Origin: Beijerinckiaceae bacterium
Lineage (GTDB): Bacteria > Pseudomonadota > Alphaproteobacteria > Rhizobiales > Beijerinckiaceae
Length of the DNA: 64,000 bases
NCBI GenBank assembly: GCA_027531565.1
Contig: JAPZSB010000011.1
Span: forward strand, 1-64,000
Reading direction: 5' to 3'
Positions 34,567-43,269 of the stretch are shown here, one piece after another; within the stretch, counting starts at the first letter, position 1, and every line of letters begins with the position of its first letter. Made by a program: the position numbers and the translations under genes. A model generated the notes under the pieces. The model was not told the DNA's origin. It did not search any database and worked only from the letters and a program-made list of their open reading frames with translations.

Positions 34567-35589
34567 TCAATGCCCCCCGACAATGGTGCGCGGCCGCGGC
34601 TCGGGCTTGCCGCGCAGCCGGGCCCAGAGCACCGCGACCTGGTGGTTCATGCGCTCGCGCCCGATCAGCACGAGGATGACGAGGATCAGCCCGATCCAGA
34701 AGGTCCAGTATTGCGGCGTCCAGTTCGAGATCACATCCTGCAGGACCTTGAACACGATGGCCCCGGCAAAGCCGCCATAGAGATAGCCCGTGCCGCCGAT
34801 CACCAGCATCAGCAGCACATCGGCCGAGCGATGGAGCGCGATCACGTCGAGCGAGACGAATTGCGTCGTCTGCGCCAGCAAGGCGCCGGCCGCACCGGCA
34901 TAGGCCGCCGCCAGCGTATAGACCGCGATCAACCGCCGGTTGACGGGGATGCCGATCGCCCGCGCCCGGAGCGGGTTGTCGCGGATCGTCCGCAAGGACA
35001 GGCCGAACGGCGACACGACGATCCGCCGCGCGATCAGGAAGAGCAGGAAGGTGACAACCAGCGAATAGACATAGGCCGTGCGGCCATAGAGATCGAACTC
35101 GAACAGGCCGAGCACGGGGCCCATCACCACGCCCTGCAGGCCATCGGCGCCGCCGGTCAGCCAGGTCATCTTGTTGGCGATCTCGCCGAGGACGAGCGCC
35201 ACGCCCAGCGTCACCATCAGCCGGGCGAGATCCACCCCGCGCAGGACGAGGAAGCTGGTGATGAAGCCGAGCGCACCGGAAGCGAGCGTGGCGAGGACCA
35301 GCCCGGTCAGCGGATCACCGATCACCCGGATGGCGAAGATCCCGGCGAAATAGGCGCCGAAGCCGAAAAAGGCGGCATGCCCGAGCGACGCGATCCCGGC
35401 ATAGCCGAGGATGAGATCGAGCGACATCGCGAACAGGGCCGTGATGATGATCTCGTTGAGGATGAGATGATGGCTTGGCAGCAGCCAGATCGCGCCGAAG
35501 GCGACCAGCCAGAACGCGAATTCCAGCGGCTTCCAGCGGCTCGTCTCGGCGAGGTGGCGCGTGGCGGTCTCGGTGGGTGTCCCTTGCAT
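34567..35589 (-). CDS. livM: ABC importer permease LivM
   Basis: A 340-residue permease with about nine helices. LivM-type markers are LILGYAGIASLGHAAFFGFGAY, SPFGLSLRTIRDNPLRARAIG and VIGGTGYLYGGFAGAIVF. It lies between livH (13 bp upstream) and livG (1 bp downstream). With LivH it forms the membrane channel. Confidence 0.95.
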   Translation of the reverse strand: MQGTPTETATRHLAETSRWKPLEFAFWLVAFGAIWLLPSHHLILNEIIITALFAMSLDLILGYAGIASLGHAAFFGFGAYFAGIFAIRVIGDPLTGLVLATLASGALGFITSFLVLRGVDLARLMVTLGVALVLGEIANKMTWLTGGADGLQGVVMGPVLGLFEFDLYGRTAYVYSLVVTFLLFLIARRIVVSPFGLSLRTIRDNPLRARAIGIPVNRRLIAVYTLAAAYAGAAGALLAQTTQFVSLDVIALHRSADVLLMLVIGGTGYLYGGFAGAIVFKVLQDVISNWTPQYWTFWIGLILVILVLIGRERMNHQVAVLWARLRGKPEPRPRTIVGGH

Positions 35590-35602
35590 GGCTCGGTTCC
35601 GC

Positions 35603-36457
35603 CTATCGGGCTTTGACGAACAGCCCTTGCGGGCGGAAGACCAGCACCACGATCATCACGGTGTAGATCACGAAGGCGCCGAGGCTCGGCACGTAATATT
35701 TCCCGGCCACGTCGGCGATGCCGAGCAGCAGCGAGGCATAGAACGGCCCGGTCAGGCTGCTTGTGCCGCCGACCGTGACGACGATCATGAAATAGATCAG
35801 GAATTTCAGCGGGAAGGTCGGGTCGAGCCCGAGGATCTCCGCCCCGAGGGCGCCACCCAGGCCGGCAAGGCCCGAACCGGCGGCAAAGGTCGCGGCGAAG
35901 ACGAGCGACGTGTTGATCCCGAGCCCGCGCGCCACGCGGGCATCATCCACCGCCGCCCGGAGCTGCGCGCCGAACCGCGTCTTCGCGAGCACGAATTGCA
36001 GCCCGACGACGAGGAAGCCGCAGACCACGATGATGAAACTGCGGTAGAGCCCGACCTGCACGCCGAACACATCGACGCGGCCGCGCAGCCAGCTGGGCAG
36101 CTGGATCAGCTGCGGCTGCGAGCCCATCACGTAATCGACCGCCGCGATCGCCATGAAGACGAGGCCGATCGTGAAGAGTACCTGGTCGAGATGGTTGCGG
36201 TTGTAGAGCCGCTGGTAGAGCGTCCGCTCCATGACGAGCCCGAGCGCAGCCGGCACCAGGAAGGCGAAAGGCAGCGTGGCGAGGAACGGCACGCCGAGGC
36301 GGTTCATGAGGATCGCGGTGACATAGCCTCCGACCATGGCGAACACGCCATGTGCCAGGTTGACGAAGTTCATCAGGCCCAGCGTGATCGAGAGGCCGCA
36401 GGCCAGCACGAACAGCACCATGCCATAGGCAATGCCGTCAAACAGGATGGTCAGCAC
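35603..36457 (-). CDS. livH: ABC importer permease LivH
   Basis: A 284-residue permease with about eight helices: GLSITLGLMNFVNLAHGVFA (about residues 22-41), TRFGAQLRAAVDDARVARGLGI (coupling loop) and DPTFPLKFLIYFMIVVTVGG. The start is GTG at 36457, preceded by a GGGGGA ribosome site on the minus strand; an open frame continues upstream but would run into the hairpin at 36485-36507. It follows livJ after a 69-bp spacer containing that hairpin. Confidence 0.93.
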   Translation of the reverse strand: MLTILFDGIAYGMVLFVLACGLSITLGLMNFVNLAHGVFAMVGGYVTAILMNRLGVPFLATLPFAFLVPAALGLVMERTLYQRLYNRNHLDQVLFTIGLVFMAIAAVDYVMGSQPQLIQLPSWLRGRVDVFGVQVGLYRSFIIVVCGFLVVGLQFVLAKTRFGAQLRAAVDDARVARGLGINTSLVFAATFAAGSGLAGLGGALGAEILGLDPTFPLKFLIYFMIVVTVGGTSSLTGPFYASLLLGIADVAGKYYVPSLGAFVIYTVMIVVLVFRPQGLFVKAR

Positions 36458-36484
36458 GCGAGATCCCCCCGGGAAGTAAAGGGA

Positions 36485-36507
36485 CCGGGCGCCGTGCGGG
36501 CGCCCGG
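36485..36507 (-). terminator. Intra-operon hairpin between livJ and livH
   Basis: CCGGGCGCC and GGCGCCCGG form a perfect 9-bp stem around a 5-nt loop, followed on the minus strand by TCCCTTTACTT. It could be a leaky terminator or an mRNA-stability element that keeps the binding protein more abundant than the permeases. Confidence 0.5.
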
Positions 36508-36526
36508 CCATGGAGCCCTGTCCGGC

Positions 36527-37693
36527 TTACTTCGCCTTGGACGGATCCTTGACGTTCGGAATGGTCGCGAACTCGACGTTGTAGAGTTCGCCGCCGACCT
36601 TCTCGACCCGGCGGATATAGACATTCTGGATGATGTCGCGCGTGTCCTTGTCGATCGACATCGGACCACGCGGGCTGTTCCACGCCAGGCCCTTCATGGC
36701 CTCGACCAGCGCTTCGCCGCCGGCGCCGTTGGTCTTCTTCAGGCCTTCATAGAGGGCATGCATGCCATCATAGCCGCCGACGGCCATGAAATTCGGGCGC
36801 AGGCCGTTATTGGCCTTCTTGAAGGCCTCGACAAAGGCCTTGTTCTCCGGGCTGTCATGCGCGGCGGAATAATGATGCGCCGTCACCACGCCGAGCGCGA
36901 CATCGCCGATCGTGTTGAGGATGTCGTCATCGGTCACGTCGCCGGTGCCGATCAGCTTGATGCCGCTCTTGTCGAGGCCGCGCTCGACGAACTGCTTCAT
37001 GAACTGCGAGCCGACGCCCGAGGGCACGAAGACCAGCAGCGCATCCGGCTTCGAATCCGCCACTTTCTGCAGGAAGGGCGAGAAATCCGGGTTGGCCAGC
37101 GGCACGCGCAGGTTTTCCACCTGCCCGCCATTGGCCTTGAACACATCCGAGAACCACTTCTCGACATCATGGCCCGGGCCGTAATCGGTCACCACGGTGA
37201 CGACGCGCTTCATGCCCTGCTTGGCCACCCATTCGCCGAACGGGCCGGCAATCTGCGGCACGACCTGGCTGGTGCGGACGATGAAGGGCGAACGCTCGGT
37301 GATGATCCCGGTCGCGGCCGCCATGACGACCATCGGCGTCTTCGACTGCGTGGCGAGCGGCGCGGTCGCCAGCGCCAGCGGCGTCAGGCCGAAGCCGGCA
37401 ATCGCCGTGACCTTGTCATTGACGATGAGTTCCTGCGCGATCCGGCGCGTCACATCGGCGACGCCGGTATCGTCCTTGATGATCAGCTCGACCTTCTTGC
37501 CGGCGATCGTGGTGCCCTTCTGCGCCATGTAGAGCTGGGCCGCCGCGGCAATCTGCTTGCCCGTCGAGGTGAAGGGGCCCGTCATCGGCAGGATCAGGCC
37601 GATCTTGATCGCGTCCTGCGCGAGGGCCGTGCCCGCCGTCAGCGCGAGGCCCAACGCCACCGCGCCTGCTTTCAGGAAATTCCGTCTGCTCAT
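36527..37693 (-). CDS. livJ: Liv-type ABC importer substrate-binding protein
   Basis: A 388-residue periplasmic binding protein of the Leu/Ile/Val-binding type. It has a signal peptide (MSRRNFLKAGAVALGLALTA, with a twin-Arg pair) and a mature start DAIKIGLILPMTGPFTSTGK. The presence of ligAB and vanAB nearby suggests an aromatic acid ligand rather than an amino acid; several Liv-type systems import aromatic acids. This is an inference. It is first of the importer genes and downstream of the YciI gene. Confidence 0.92.
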   Translation of the reverse strand: MSRRNFLKAGAVALGLALTAGTALAQDAIKIGLILPMTGPFTSTGKQIAAAAQLYMAQKGTTIAGKKVELIIKDDTGVADVTRRIAQELIVNDKVTAIAGFGLTPLALATAPLATQSKTPMVVMAAATGIITERSPFIVRTSQVVPQIAGPFGEWVAKQGMKRVVTVVTDYGPGHDVEKWFSDVFKANGGQVENLRVPLANPDFSPFLQKVADSKPDALLVFVPSGVGSQFMKQFVERGLDKSGIKLIGTGDVTDDDILNTIGDVALGVVTAHHYSAAHDSPENKAFVEAFKKANNGLRPNFMAVGGYDGMHALYEGLKKTNGAGGEALVEAMKGLAWNSPRGPMSIDKDTRDIIQNVYIRRVEKVGGELYNVEFATIPNVKDPSKAK

Positions 37694-37760
37694 GCTGTCC
37701 TCCCATGGAATGGCTCTGTCCGGTTCCGGTTTGCCCGGATTCCGGATTGTTTTCGCTCAG

Positions 37761-38090
37761 TCAGCCGCTGGCGGCTGGTCCCGGCGTCATCGGATCGATC
37801 CGGTGCGCCTGGAATGTCGTGGCCAGGGCCGTCACCGCGATATCGGCAACGATTCCGGCCTGGGCATAGGGGTCCGCCTCGGCGAAGGCGATGACATCCT
37901 CGCGGCTCGTGGCCTCGATGACGCCGAAATTCCCGAGCGGAGACTGTCCGTCATCCGCCGTCAGCGCCGAGCCGATCAGCACGCGCACCCGCCCGCCCCC
38001 GCTCAGCACATGGGCGCGGTGCCGGTCGCGGATTGCGGCGCGTTCGGCATCCTTGCCCGGATGATGGCGGCAGATCATCAGCCAGTGCAT
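37761..38090 (-). CDS. YciI-like protein
   Basis: A 109-residue protein of the YciI fold: MHWLMICRHHPGKDAERAAI with the His/Asp pair typical of the family, then RVRVLIGSALTADDG, GNFGVIEATSREDVIAFAEA and DPYAQAGIV. YciI-like domains are small dimeric enzymes; relatives include muconolactone-isomerase-like folds, which would suit ring-cleavage chemistry. It lies 1 bp downstream of ligB in the same operon, supporting a role in aromatic breakdown. Confidence 0.85.
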   Translation of the reverse strand: MHWLMICRHHPGKDAERAAIRDRHRAHVLSGGGRVRVLIGSALTADDGQSPLGNFGVIEATSREDVIAFAEADPYAQAGIVADIAVTALATTFQAHRIDPMTPGPAASG

Positions 38091-38091
38091 G

Positions 38092-38940
38092 TCAGGCCGC
38101 CCTGTTCTCGAGCACCAGCATGCCGGCCCCGGTCATCGAGGCGGGGACATAGTAATGGCTGTGCTTCACCACGACATCGGGGTCCATCGCCCCGCGCATG
38201 ACAAGCCACATCATCAGCTCCGCACCCTCGCTGCCGAAAAGCCGCACGTAATCCTCGCGGCTCAGCGCGGCCAGCCGGCCCGGATTGGCGGCGATGTCGC
38301 GCAGGAATTCCCGGTCCGCCTCGGGATTGGTGAAGCCCGCCCGCGCGCCCTGCAACTGGTGCGAGAGGCCGCCGGTGCCGATCACCACGACGCGCTCGTC
38401 ACCGGGGAAGCTCTCGATCGCCTTGCGCAGCACCTGCCCCAGCTCGTAGCAGCGGCTCGGCAGCGGGATCGGATACTGGATCACATTGACGAAGACCGGC
38501 ACGACCCTGACCGGCCAGGCCGTGTCCGGCTTGCCGAAGAACAGCTCCATCGGCACCTGGAGGCCGTGATCGACCTCGATTTCCTGGACGATCATCGGGT
38601 CGAACCGGTTCTCGACCATGCGGTCAACGAGGTGCCAGCCCAGTTCCGCATGCCCCTCGAACGAGGGAATGGCCCGCGGACCCCAGCCCTCGTCGATCGG
38701 ATCGTAGCGCTCGGCGCAGCCGATCGCGAAGGTCGGCACCTTGTCGAGGAAGAAGGAATTGCCGTGATCGTTGAACACGACCACCGCCACATCGGGCCGG
38801 TTGGCAGCCACCCAGTCACGGCCCGGTCCGATCCCGTCGAAGAACGGCTTCCAGTCATCGGTCTGGGTCAGGCCCTTGTCCATCGCCGCGCCGATCGACG
38901 GCACATGCGACGACCCGAGCCCGCCAATCAGCTTCGCCAT
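38092..38940 (-). CDS. ligB: Protocatechuate 4,5-dioxygenase beta subunit
   Basis: A 282-residue class III extradiol dioxygenase catalytic subunit that opens protocatechuate between carbons 4 and 5. Iron-ligand histidines are visible at H12 (GGLGSSHVPSIG) and H59 (VVFNDHGNSFF), and a downstream EGAELMMW segment can supply the glutamate. GTGGLSHQLQG contains the second-sphere catalytic His of the family. It follows ligA by 33 bp. Gallate or 3-O-methylgallate are alternative substrates. Confidence 0.93.
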   Translation of the reverse strand: MAKLIGGLGSSHVPSIGAAMDKGLTQTDDWKPFFDGIGPGRDWVAANRPDVAVVVFNDHGNSFFLDKVPTFAIGCAERYDPIDEGWGPRAIPSFEGHAELGWHLVDRMVENRFDPMIVQEIEVDHGLQVPMELFFGKPDTAWPVRVVPVFVNVIQYPIPLPSRCYELGQVLRKAIESFPGDERVVVIGTGGLSHQLQGARAGFTNPEADREFLRDIAANPGRLAALSREDYVRLFGSEGAELMMWLVMRGAMDPDVVVKHSHYYVPASMTGAGMLVLENRAA

Positions 38941-38973
38941 GATCGAACTCCCGTCATGTCACTGGCCGGCATC

Positions 38974-39324
38974 TCAGCGGCCTCCCGCCGGCTTCTTGCC
39001 CAGACGTTCGCGCAGGAACGTCTCGTGGTCCATGCCGGCCTGATGGGCGCCGATCTCGGTCATCCGGGCCGGCGAGATCGCCGAAATCTTGAGAATATAG
39101 AACACGTTGCCACCGAGCCTGACCATTTCTTGCCAGTTCCGTGCCATCACGGCCTGCTTCTCCTCGGCCGAGAGGCCGAACCGGTCGAGATAGGCCTCCT
39201 CGTCGGTTCGGAAGGCCTCGCGGTTGGCGGGGTCGACAAGCCCCATCGCCATCTTGTTGAGGCGATAGCCCCGGCGCTGGCGCGACCGGTCGAAAAGCGG
39301 CGTCTCGGGAATGCGGTCTTCCAT
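38974..39324 (-). CDS. ligA: Protocatechuate 4,5-dioxygenase alpha subunit
   Basis: A 116-residue helical small subunit of the LigAB enzyme. GYRLNKMAMGLVDPANREAF and WQEMVRLGGNVFYILKISAI are typical of LigA, which covers the active site of LigB. The start ATG overlaps the stop of the upstream alpha/beta-hydrolase gene by one base, so the two are translationally coupled. LigA and LigB are separate genes here, as in sphingomonads. Confidence 0.94.
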   Translation of the reverse strand: MEDRIPETPLFDRSRQRRGYRLNKMAMGLVDPANREAFRTDEEAYLDRFGLSAEEKQAVMARNWQEMVRLGGNVFYILKISAISPARMTEIGAHQAGMDHETFLRERLGKKPAGGR

Positions 39325-40064
39325 CACGCCGCCTCCGCCCGCTCGAAGCCGAACCAGCGCATCAGCGCCCGCGTGACGGCTTCCGGCCGCTCGACCGAAA
39401 CGAAATGCCCCGCCTCCTCGATCACCGCGAGTTCCGCGCCGGAGATCGCCGCCGCCATCTCCTCGTGCTGGGCCAAAGTGCTCCAGCGATCCTGCCGGCC
39501 GACCATGACCAGAACCGGGCAGCGTATGCCCGGCAGCACCGGCCGCGCATCCGGACGCGAGAGCAGCGCCTGGATCTGGCGGGCATGCTGCTCGGGCGTC
39601 GCGCGTTTCACCATCGCCGTCAGCGGGTCGATCAGCACCGGGTCCCGTTCGCGGTCGATATGGAGCATCGGCGGCAGCCACCGCGCCGCCAGCGCTCCCA
39701 TTCCCTCGGCATAGGCAAGGTCAACCAGCGGCTTGCGGGTCTCGGATTCGTTCTCCCGGGCCGGCGTCGCACCGGTATCCATCAGGCACAGGCGCCTGAC
39801 GCGCTCCGGCTGCAGGCGGATTGCCTGCAGGGCGGCGCGCCCGCCCATCGAGAAGCCGACCAGCGAGACCGGCCCGTCAAACAGGCCAAGCGCCTGCCGG
39901 GCCATGCCCTCGATGGAATCCTGGCCGAGAAAATCCGCCACCTTCACGTCCGCATGGCGCGACAGGGCCGCGATCTGGTGCGTGAAGACGCTGCCATCGC
40001 AGAGAAGCCCCGGCATGAACACGATCTGTTCGCGCATTTCCGTCCCGTTTGTCCGGCTGGTCAT
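39324..40064 (-). CDS. Alpha/beta-fold hydrolase
   Basis: A 246-residue hydrolase with the nucleophile elbow LVGFSMGGRA (Ser in G-x-S-x-G, about residue 79), a catalytic-type Asp near VGRQDRWS and the His in EEAGHFVSVERPEAV. The lid segment is average. It is the first gene of the operon with ligA, ligB and yciI. It might release an aromatic acid from an ester or amide before ring cleavage, but this is inference from position. An internal ATG at 40037 is an alternative start. Confidence 0.88.
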   Translation of the reverse strand: MTSRTNGTEMREQIVFMPGLLCDGSVFTHQIAALSRHADVKVADFLGQDSIEGMARQALGLFDGPVSLVGFSMGGRAALQAIRLQPERVRRLCLMDTGATPARENESETRKPLVDLAYAEGMGALAARWLPPMLHIDRERDPVLIDPLTAMVKRATPEQHARQIQALLSRPDARPVLPGIRCPVLVMVGRQDRWSTLAQHEEMAAAISGAELAVIEEAGHFVSVERPEAVTRALMRWFGFERAEAA

Positions 40065-40095
40065 CCGCCAGCCTTGTTGCCGTTTTCCGCCCCGG

Positions 40096-40108
40096 GTATC
40101 CCGGATAC
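40096..40108. promoter_or_regulatory. Palindrome upstream of the hydrolase-ligAB operon
   Basis: GTATCC-C-GGATAC is a perfect 6-bp inverted repeat with one central base. It lies 32 bp upstream of the hydrolase start and in the 256-bp spacer after the lysR gene, so it is a candidate regulator site for the aromatic operon. Confidence 0.4.
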
Positions 40109-40320
40109 GGGCGACCCGGCAAATGTCGAGCCGCCCGGCCCCGCTGGCAAGGCCCCGCCCGGCCTGGCCGGGCCGGATCGGGCCTTCCCGCCGTCGCGGG
40201 GGCATTTGTTCGCAGGGAGAACCGCCGCCCGGCTCGCGCCGGGCCGGCAAGGCTCCGCCCACCCTGCCCGTCATTCCTGCGGGCAAGCATTCAATGAATC
40301 CAGTGATTGTTTTGGAGGCT

Positions 40321-41253
40321 TTAGTGAATCTCGTGCACGAGCGGCGGGGCCGCCGTCTCGCCGTCCCGCCGGAATCTCTGGGCGACCAGCTTCAGCAGGT
40401 GCTCGCCCGCCGGGGAGAGCGGGTTTGCCCGGTTGCTGACCACGCCGACAATGCGCGAGACGCCGGGATTGACGATGGGCACCGCCTTGAGGCCCGGCGC
40501 GCCGGCAAGGTCGATCGCCAGCCTCGGCACCACGGTCAGCGCGACGCCGGCCGTCACGAGGCTGACGGCGGTGGCGACATGCTGCACCTCGTAGCGCCAG
40601 GTCATGAATTCCCGACGCGAGCCAAGGGCATCATCGATGATCGCCCGGTTCGCCGCCTGCGGGCTGATCCGCACCAGCGGCACGCCTTCCAGCTCCGACC
40701 AGCTCACCTGCGGCCGTGCCGCGAGCGGATGCGTGGCCTGGCAGAGCAGCACATAGGGCTCGCGCAGCAGGGGCCGCATGTCGAGGTCCCAGCGATTGGC
40801 CGAGATGATGGTGATGCCGAATTCCGCCTCGCCCTTCTGGACGAAATCCGCGATCTGCCCCGCCGCCGCATCCTGGATATGGACGGTGATATCCGGATAG
40901 GTGGCGGAGAATTCCTGCAGGATCGGCGGCAGGTAATAGGTGGCGATGGTCGGCAGGCAGCCGATGGTCAGCCGCGCCTGCCGCTCCCGCCCCTGCCGGC
41001 GGAGCGCATCATAGGACGCGGCGAGCGCGTCGATCATCTGCCGCGCCCGCGGCAGCAATTCGAGCCCCGCGGGAGTCAGCGTCACCTGCCGCGTGGTGCG
41101 GGTGAACAGCTTGACGCCGAGATCATCCTCGAGCTTGCGCATCCGGTGCGACAGGGCCGTCTGGGACAGGTTGAGATGGGCCGCCGCGCCGTGGAAACTG
41201 CCGCGCTCGGCGATGGACAGGAAGGCTTCCAGCCCGAGAAAATCGATCCGCAT
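40321..41253 (-). CDS. LysR-family regulator upstream of ligAB
   Basis: A 310-residue regulator with an N-terminal HTH (LEAFLSIAERGSFHGAAAHL, NLSQTALSHRMRKLEDDLGV, about residues 8-47) and a LysR effector domain (ARLTIGCLPTIATYYLPPIL). It is on the same strand as, and upstream of, the hydrolase-ligA-ligB operon, 256 bp away, so it is a likely activator of aromatic catabolism. The C-terminal tail is normal length. Confidence 0.92.
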   Translation of the reverse strand: MRIDFLGLEAFLSIAERGSFHGAAAHLNLSQTALSHRMRKLEDDLGVKLFTRTTRQVTLTPAGLELLPRARQMIDALAASYDALRRQGRERQARLTIGCLPTIATYYLPPILQEFSATYPDITVHIQDAAAGQIADFVQKGEAEFGITIISANRWDLDMRPLLREPYVLLCQATHPLAARPQVSWSELEGVPLVRISPQAANRAIIDDALGSRREFMTWRYEVQHVATAVSLVTAGVALTVVPRLAIDLAGAPGLKAVPIVNPGVSRIVGVVSNRANPLSPAGEHLLKLVAQRFRRDGETAAPPLVHEIH

Positions 41254-41325
41254 GAGAGCCGGCCCTTCTGACGCCTGATTGCTGAAATCAGTGCATCAGT
41301 TTACCGCCGGGATCAATCCGATGCC

Positions 41326-42039
41326 TCAACCCGGCGGCAGGCTGCCCTGATCCTCGAAATAGGCCGGGTGGGCCGCCGCCAGGCGCGGAATCGCGGAGAG
41401 GATCTCGCGCACATGGCGCCGCATCGCCGCCTCCGCCGCCAGCGGATCGCGGGCCTGCAGCGCGGCGACGATCTGCCGGTGCTGTTCGATCAGCACCGGA
41501 AAGGGCGAGGCTTCAGGCAGGCTGAGATGGCGCACCCGGTCGGTCTGGGTGCGGGCTGCCTCGACCACGCGGACGGCATAATCGCAATCGAGGCAATCCG
41601 CGATCGCCCGGTGGAAGGCTTCATCCAGTTCGGTAAAGGCGACATTGTCGAGCCGGTTCGCGGCCCGCTCCTGGCCATCGATCAGCGCCGAAAGCCGGTC
41701 GAGCCCGGCGGCATCGATCCGCCCCGCCGCCTCGCGCACCACCGCGCATTCGATGGCCTCGCGCACGAACCGGGCATTCAGCACTTCCTTCACCGAGATC
41801 TTCGTCACGTAGGTGCCCCGGCTCGGCAGGACCTGGACGAGGCCGGCCTCGGCCAGCTTGATGAAGGCCTCGCGCACGGGCTGCCGGCTGACGCCGTAGA
41901 GCAGCGCGATCTCCTTTTCCGAAAGCGGCTGCCCCGGCTCGAGCTTCAGCTCGATGATCGCCTGACGGAGGCGGTTGATGATCTGCGGCACGATCGGCTC
42001 GGCAAGCCGCAGAGCGGCACTCTCGTTCAGTCCTGGCAT
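41326..42039 (-). CDS. GntR-family (FCD) regulator divergent from the TRAP transporter
   Basis: A 237-residue regulator: winged helix with LSEKEIALLYGVSRQPVREAF and LAEAGLVQVLPSRGTYVTKI (about residues 39-80), then an FCD domain with the metal-type ELDEAFHRAIADCL. It is divergent from dctPQM-uxuA, with a near-perfect palindrome between them. Regulators of this type (UxuR/ExuR-like) sense uronates or aldonates, which fits the mannonate dehydratase in the same cluster. Confidence 0.92.
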   Translation of the reverse strand: MPGLNESAALRLAEPIVPQIINRLRQAIIELKLEPGQPLSEKEIALLYGVSRQPVREAFIKLAEAGLVQVLPSRGTYVTKISVKEVLNARFVREAIECAVVREAAGRIDAAGLDRLSALIDGQERAANRLDNVAFTELDEAFHRAIADCLDCDYAVRVVEAARTQTDRVRHLSLPEASPFPVLIEQHRQIVAALQARDPLAAEAAMRRHVREILSAIPRLAAAHPAYFEDQGSLPPG

Positions 42040-42106
42040 CTTTTCCCTCTCCTGCCGGGCAGATAGCGCAGCCTCTTGCGAACGGCCACAGGATGTGCAC
42101 TATACC

Positions 42107-42122
42107 GGTATGGTGCCATACC
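42107..42122. promoter_or_regulatory. Palindromic operator candidate for the FCD regulator
   Basis: GGTATGG-TG-CCATACC has perfect 7-bp arms, 53 bp upstream of dctP and 67 bp upstream of the regulator. An overlapping TATACCGGTAT precedes it. The pattern resembles the TGGTAT/ATACCA operators of UxuR/ExuR-type GntR proteins. Confidence 0.65.
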
Positions 42123-42174
42123 TCAAGCACGAAGGTGCAGGATGGGACAACCAGAAAACGGGAAGGAAAACACC

Positions 42175-43173
42175 ATGGTGAAGGCAGAAGGCTCCACCCT
42201 TTCGCGCCGCGGCACCGTTGCCCTGGCGGCGGCGACCCTCGCATTTCTCGGGCTGACGGCCACGGCCTCGGCCCAGCATCAGCTCAACATCAACACCGCC
42301 CTCTCCACCGAGGACCCGATCTACAAGGGTCTTGAACGCATGCGCGACCGGGTGGCGGAACGCTCCAAGGGCGCATTGACCATCCGCATCTTCCCGGGGT
42401 CGCAGCTCGGCAAGGACGAGGACGTGCTCGAGCAGGCCCGCGCCGGCGCGAATGTCGCGGTCGTGGTCGATGGCGGCCGCCTCGCCGTTTTCGTCAAGGA
42501 ATTCGGCATCCTCAGCGCGCCCTACCTTGCCTCCGGCTTCGACGGCATCCGCAAGGTCGTGACCTCGCCGCTCTTCGCCGAATGGGAAGCCAAGCTGAAG
42601 GCCACCTCCGGCCACCAGATCCTCTCCTTCAACTGGTGGCAGGGTGACCGCCACCTCCTGACCAACAAGCCGATCAAGGTTCCGGCCGATCTCGCCGGCA
42701 TCCGCATGCGCACCCCCGGTGCGCCGGTCTGGATGGAGACGATCCGCGCGATGGGCGCCACTCCGACCGCGATGGGCTGGGGCGAGGTCTATCCCGCCCT
42801 CCAGCAGAAGGTGATCGATGCGGCGGAAGCGCAGCATCCGGCCACCCATGGCGCCCGGCTCTACGAGGTGACGAAGCACCTCACCAAGACGAGCCATTTC
42901 AACCTGATCACCGGCATCGTCACCAGCGGCGCCTGGTTCGACAAGCTCCCGGCCGACCTGCAGAAGATCCTGCGCGAGGAATCCCTCGCGGCCGGCGATT
43001 TCGCCTCGCGCGCCACCGAGGAATCGCTGGCGAAGTTCGAGGCCGACTTCAAGGCCAAGGGCATGACGGTGGCCGAAGTTGACCGCACGCCCTTCATCGA
43101 GGCCACCAAGGGCGTCTATGACAAGCTCGGCTATGGCGAGCTGCGGACCAAGGTCGAGGCCTTGCTGAAGTAA
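42175..43173 (+). CDS. dctP: TRAP transporter substrate-binding protein DctP
   Basis: A 332-residue periplasmic binding protein with signal peptide (SRRGTVALAAATLAFLGLTA, cleavage near ASA-QH). Mature motifs are GLERMRDRVAERSKGALTIR, FPGSQLGKDEDVLEQARAGA, the binding-site Arg in AGIRMRTPGAP and MGWGEVYPALQQKVIDAAE. These are TRAP DctP hallmarks for carboxylate ligands. With uxuA downstream the ligand is probably a uronate or aldonate. It is followed by a terminator-like hairpin before dctQ. Confidence 0.95.
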   Translation: MVKAEGSTLSRRGTVALAAATLAFLGLTATASAQHQLNINTALSTEDPIYKGLERMRDRVAERSKGALTIRIFPGSQLGKDEDVLEQARAGANVAVVVDGGRLAVFVKEFGILSAPYLASGFDGIRKVVTSPLFAEWEAKLKATSGHQILSFNWWQGDRHLLTNKPIKVPADLAGIRMRTPGAPVWMETIRAMGATPTAMGWGEVYPALQQKVIDAAEAQHPATHGARLYEVTKHLTKTSHFNLITGIVTSGAWFDKLPADLQKILREESLAAGDFASRATEESLAKFEADFKAKGMTVAEVDRTPFIEATKGVYDKLGYGELRTKVEALLK

Positions 43174-43181
43174 GGCCGACT

Positions 43182-43214
43182 GGGCCGGGCGCCATCGGCA
43201 GCCCGGCCCGTTTT
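43182..43214 (+). terminator. Intrinsic terminator-like hairpin between dctP and dctQ
   Basis: GGGCCGGGC (43182-43190) and GCCCGGCCC (43201-43209) form a perfect 9-bp stem with a 10-nt loop, followed by GTTTTC. Located 9 bp after the dctP stop, it would let most transcripts end there and keep the binding protein in excess over the membrane subunits. Confidence 0.75.
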
Positions 43215-43269
43215 CTCATCTCCACACGGAACGCCGCGGATCCGCCGGATCCGCGTGAAGGGGGGCGTC

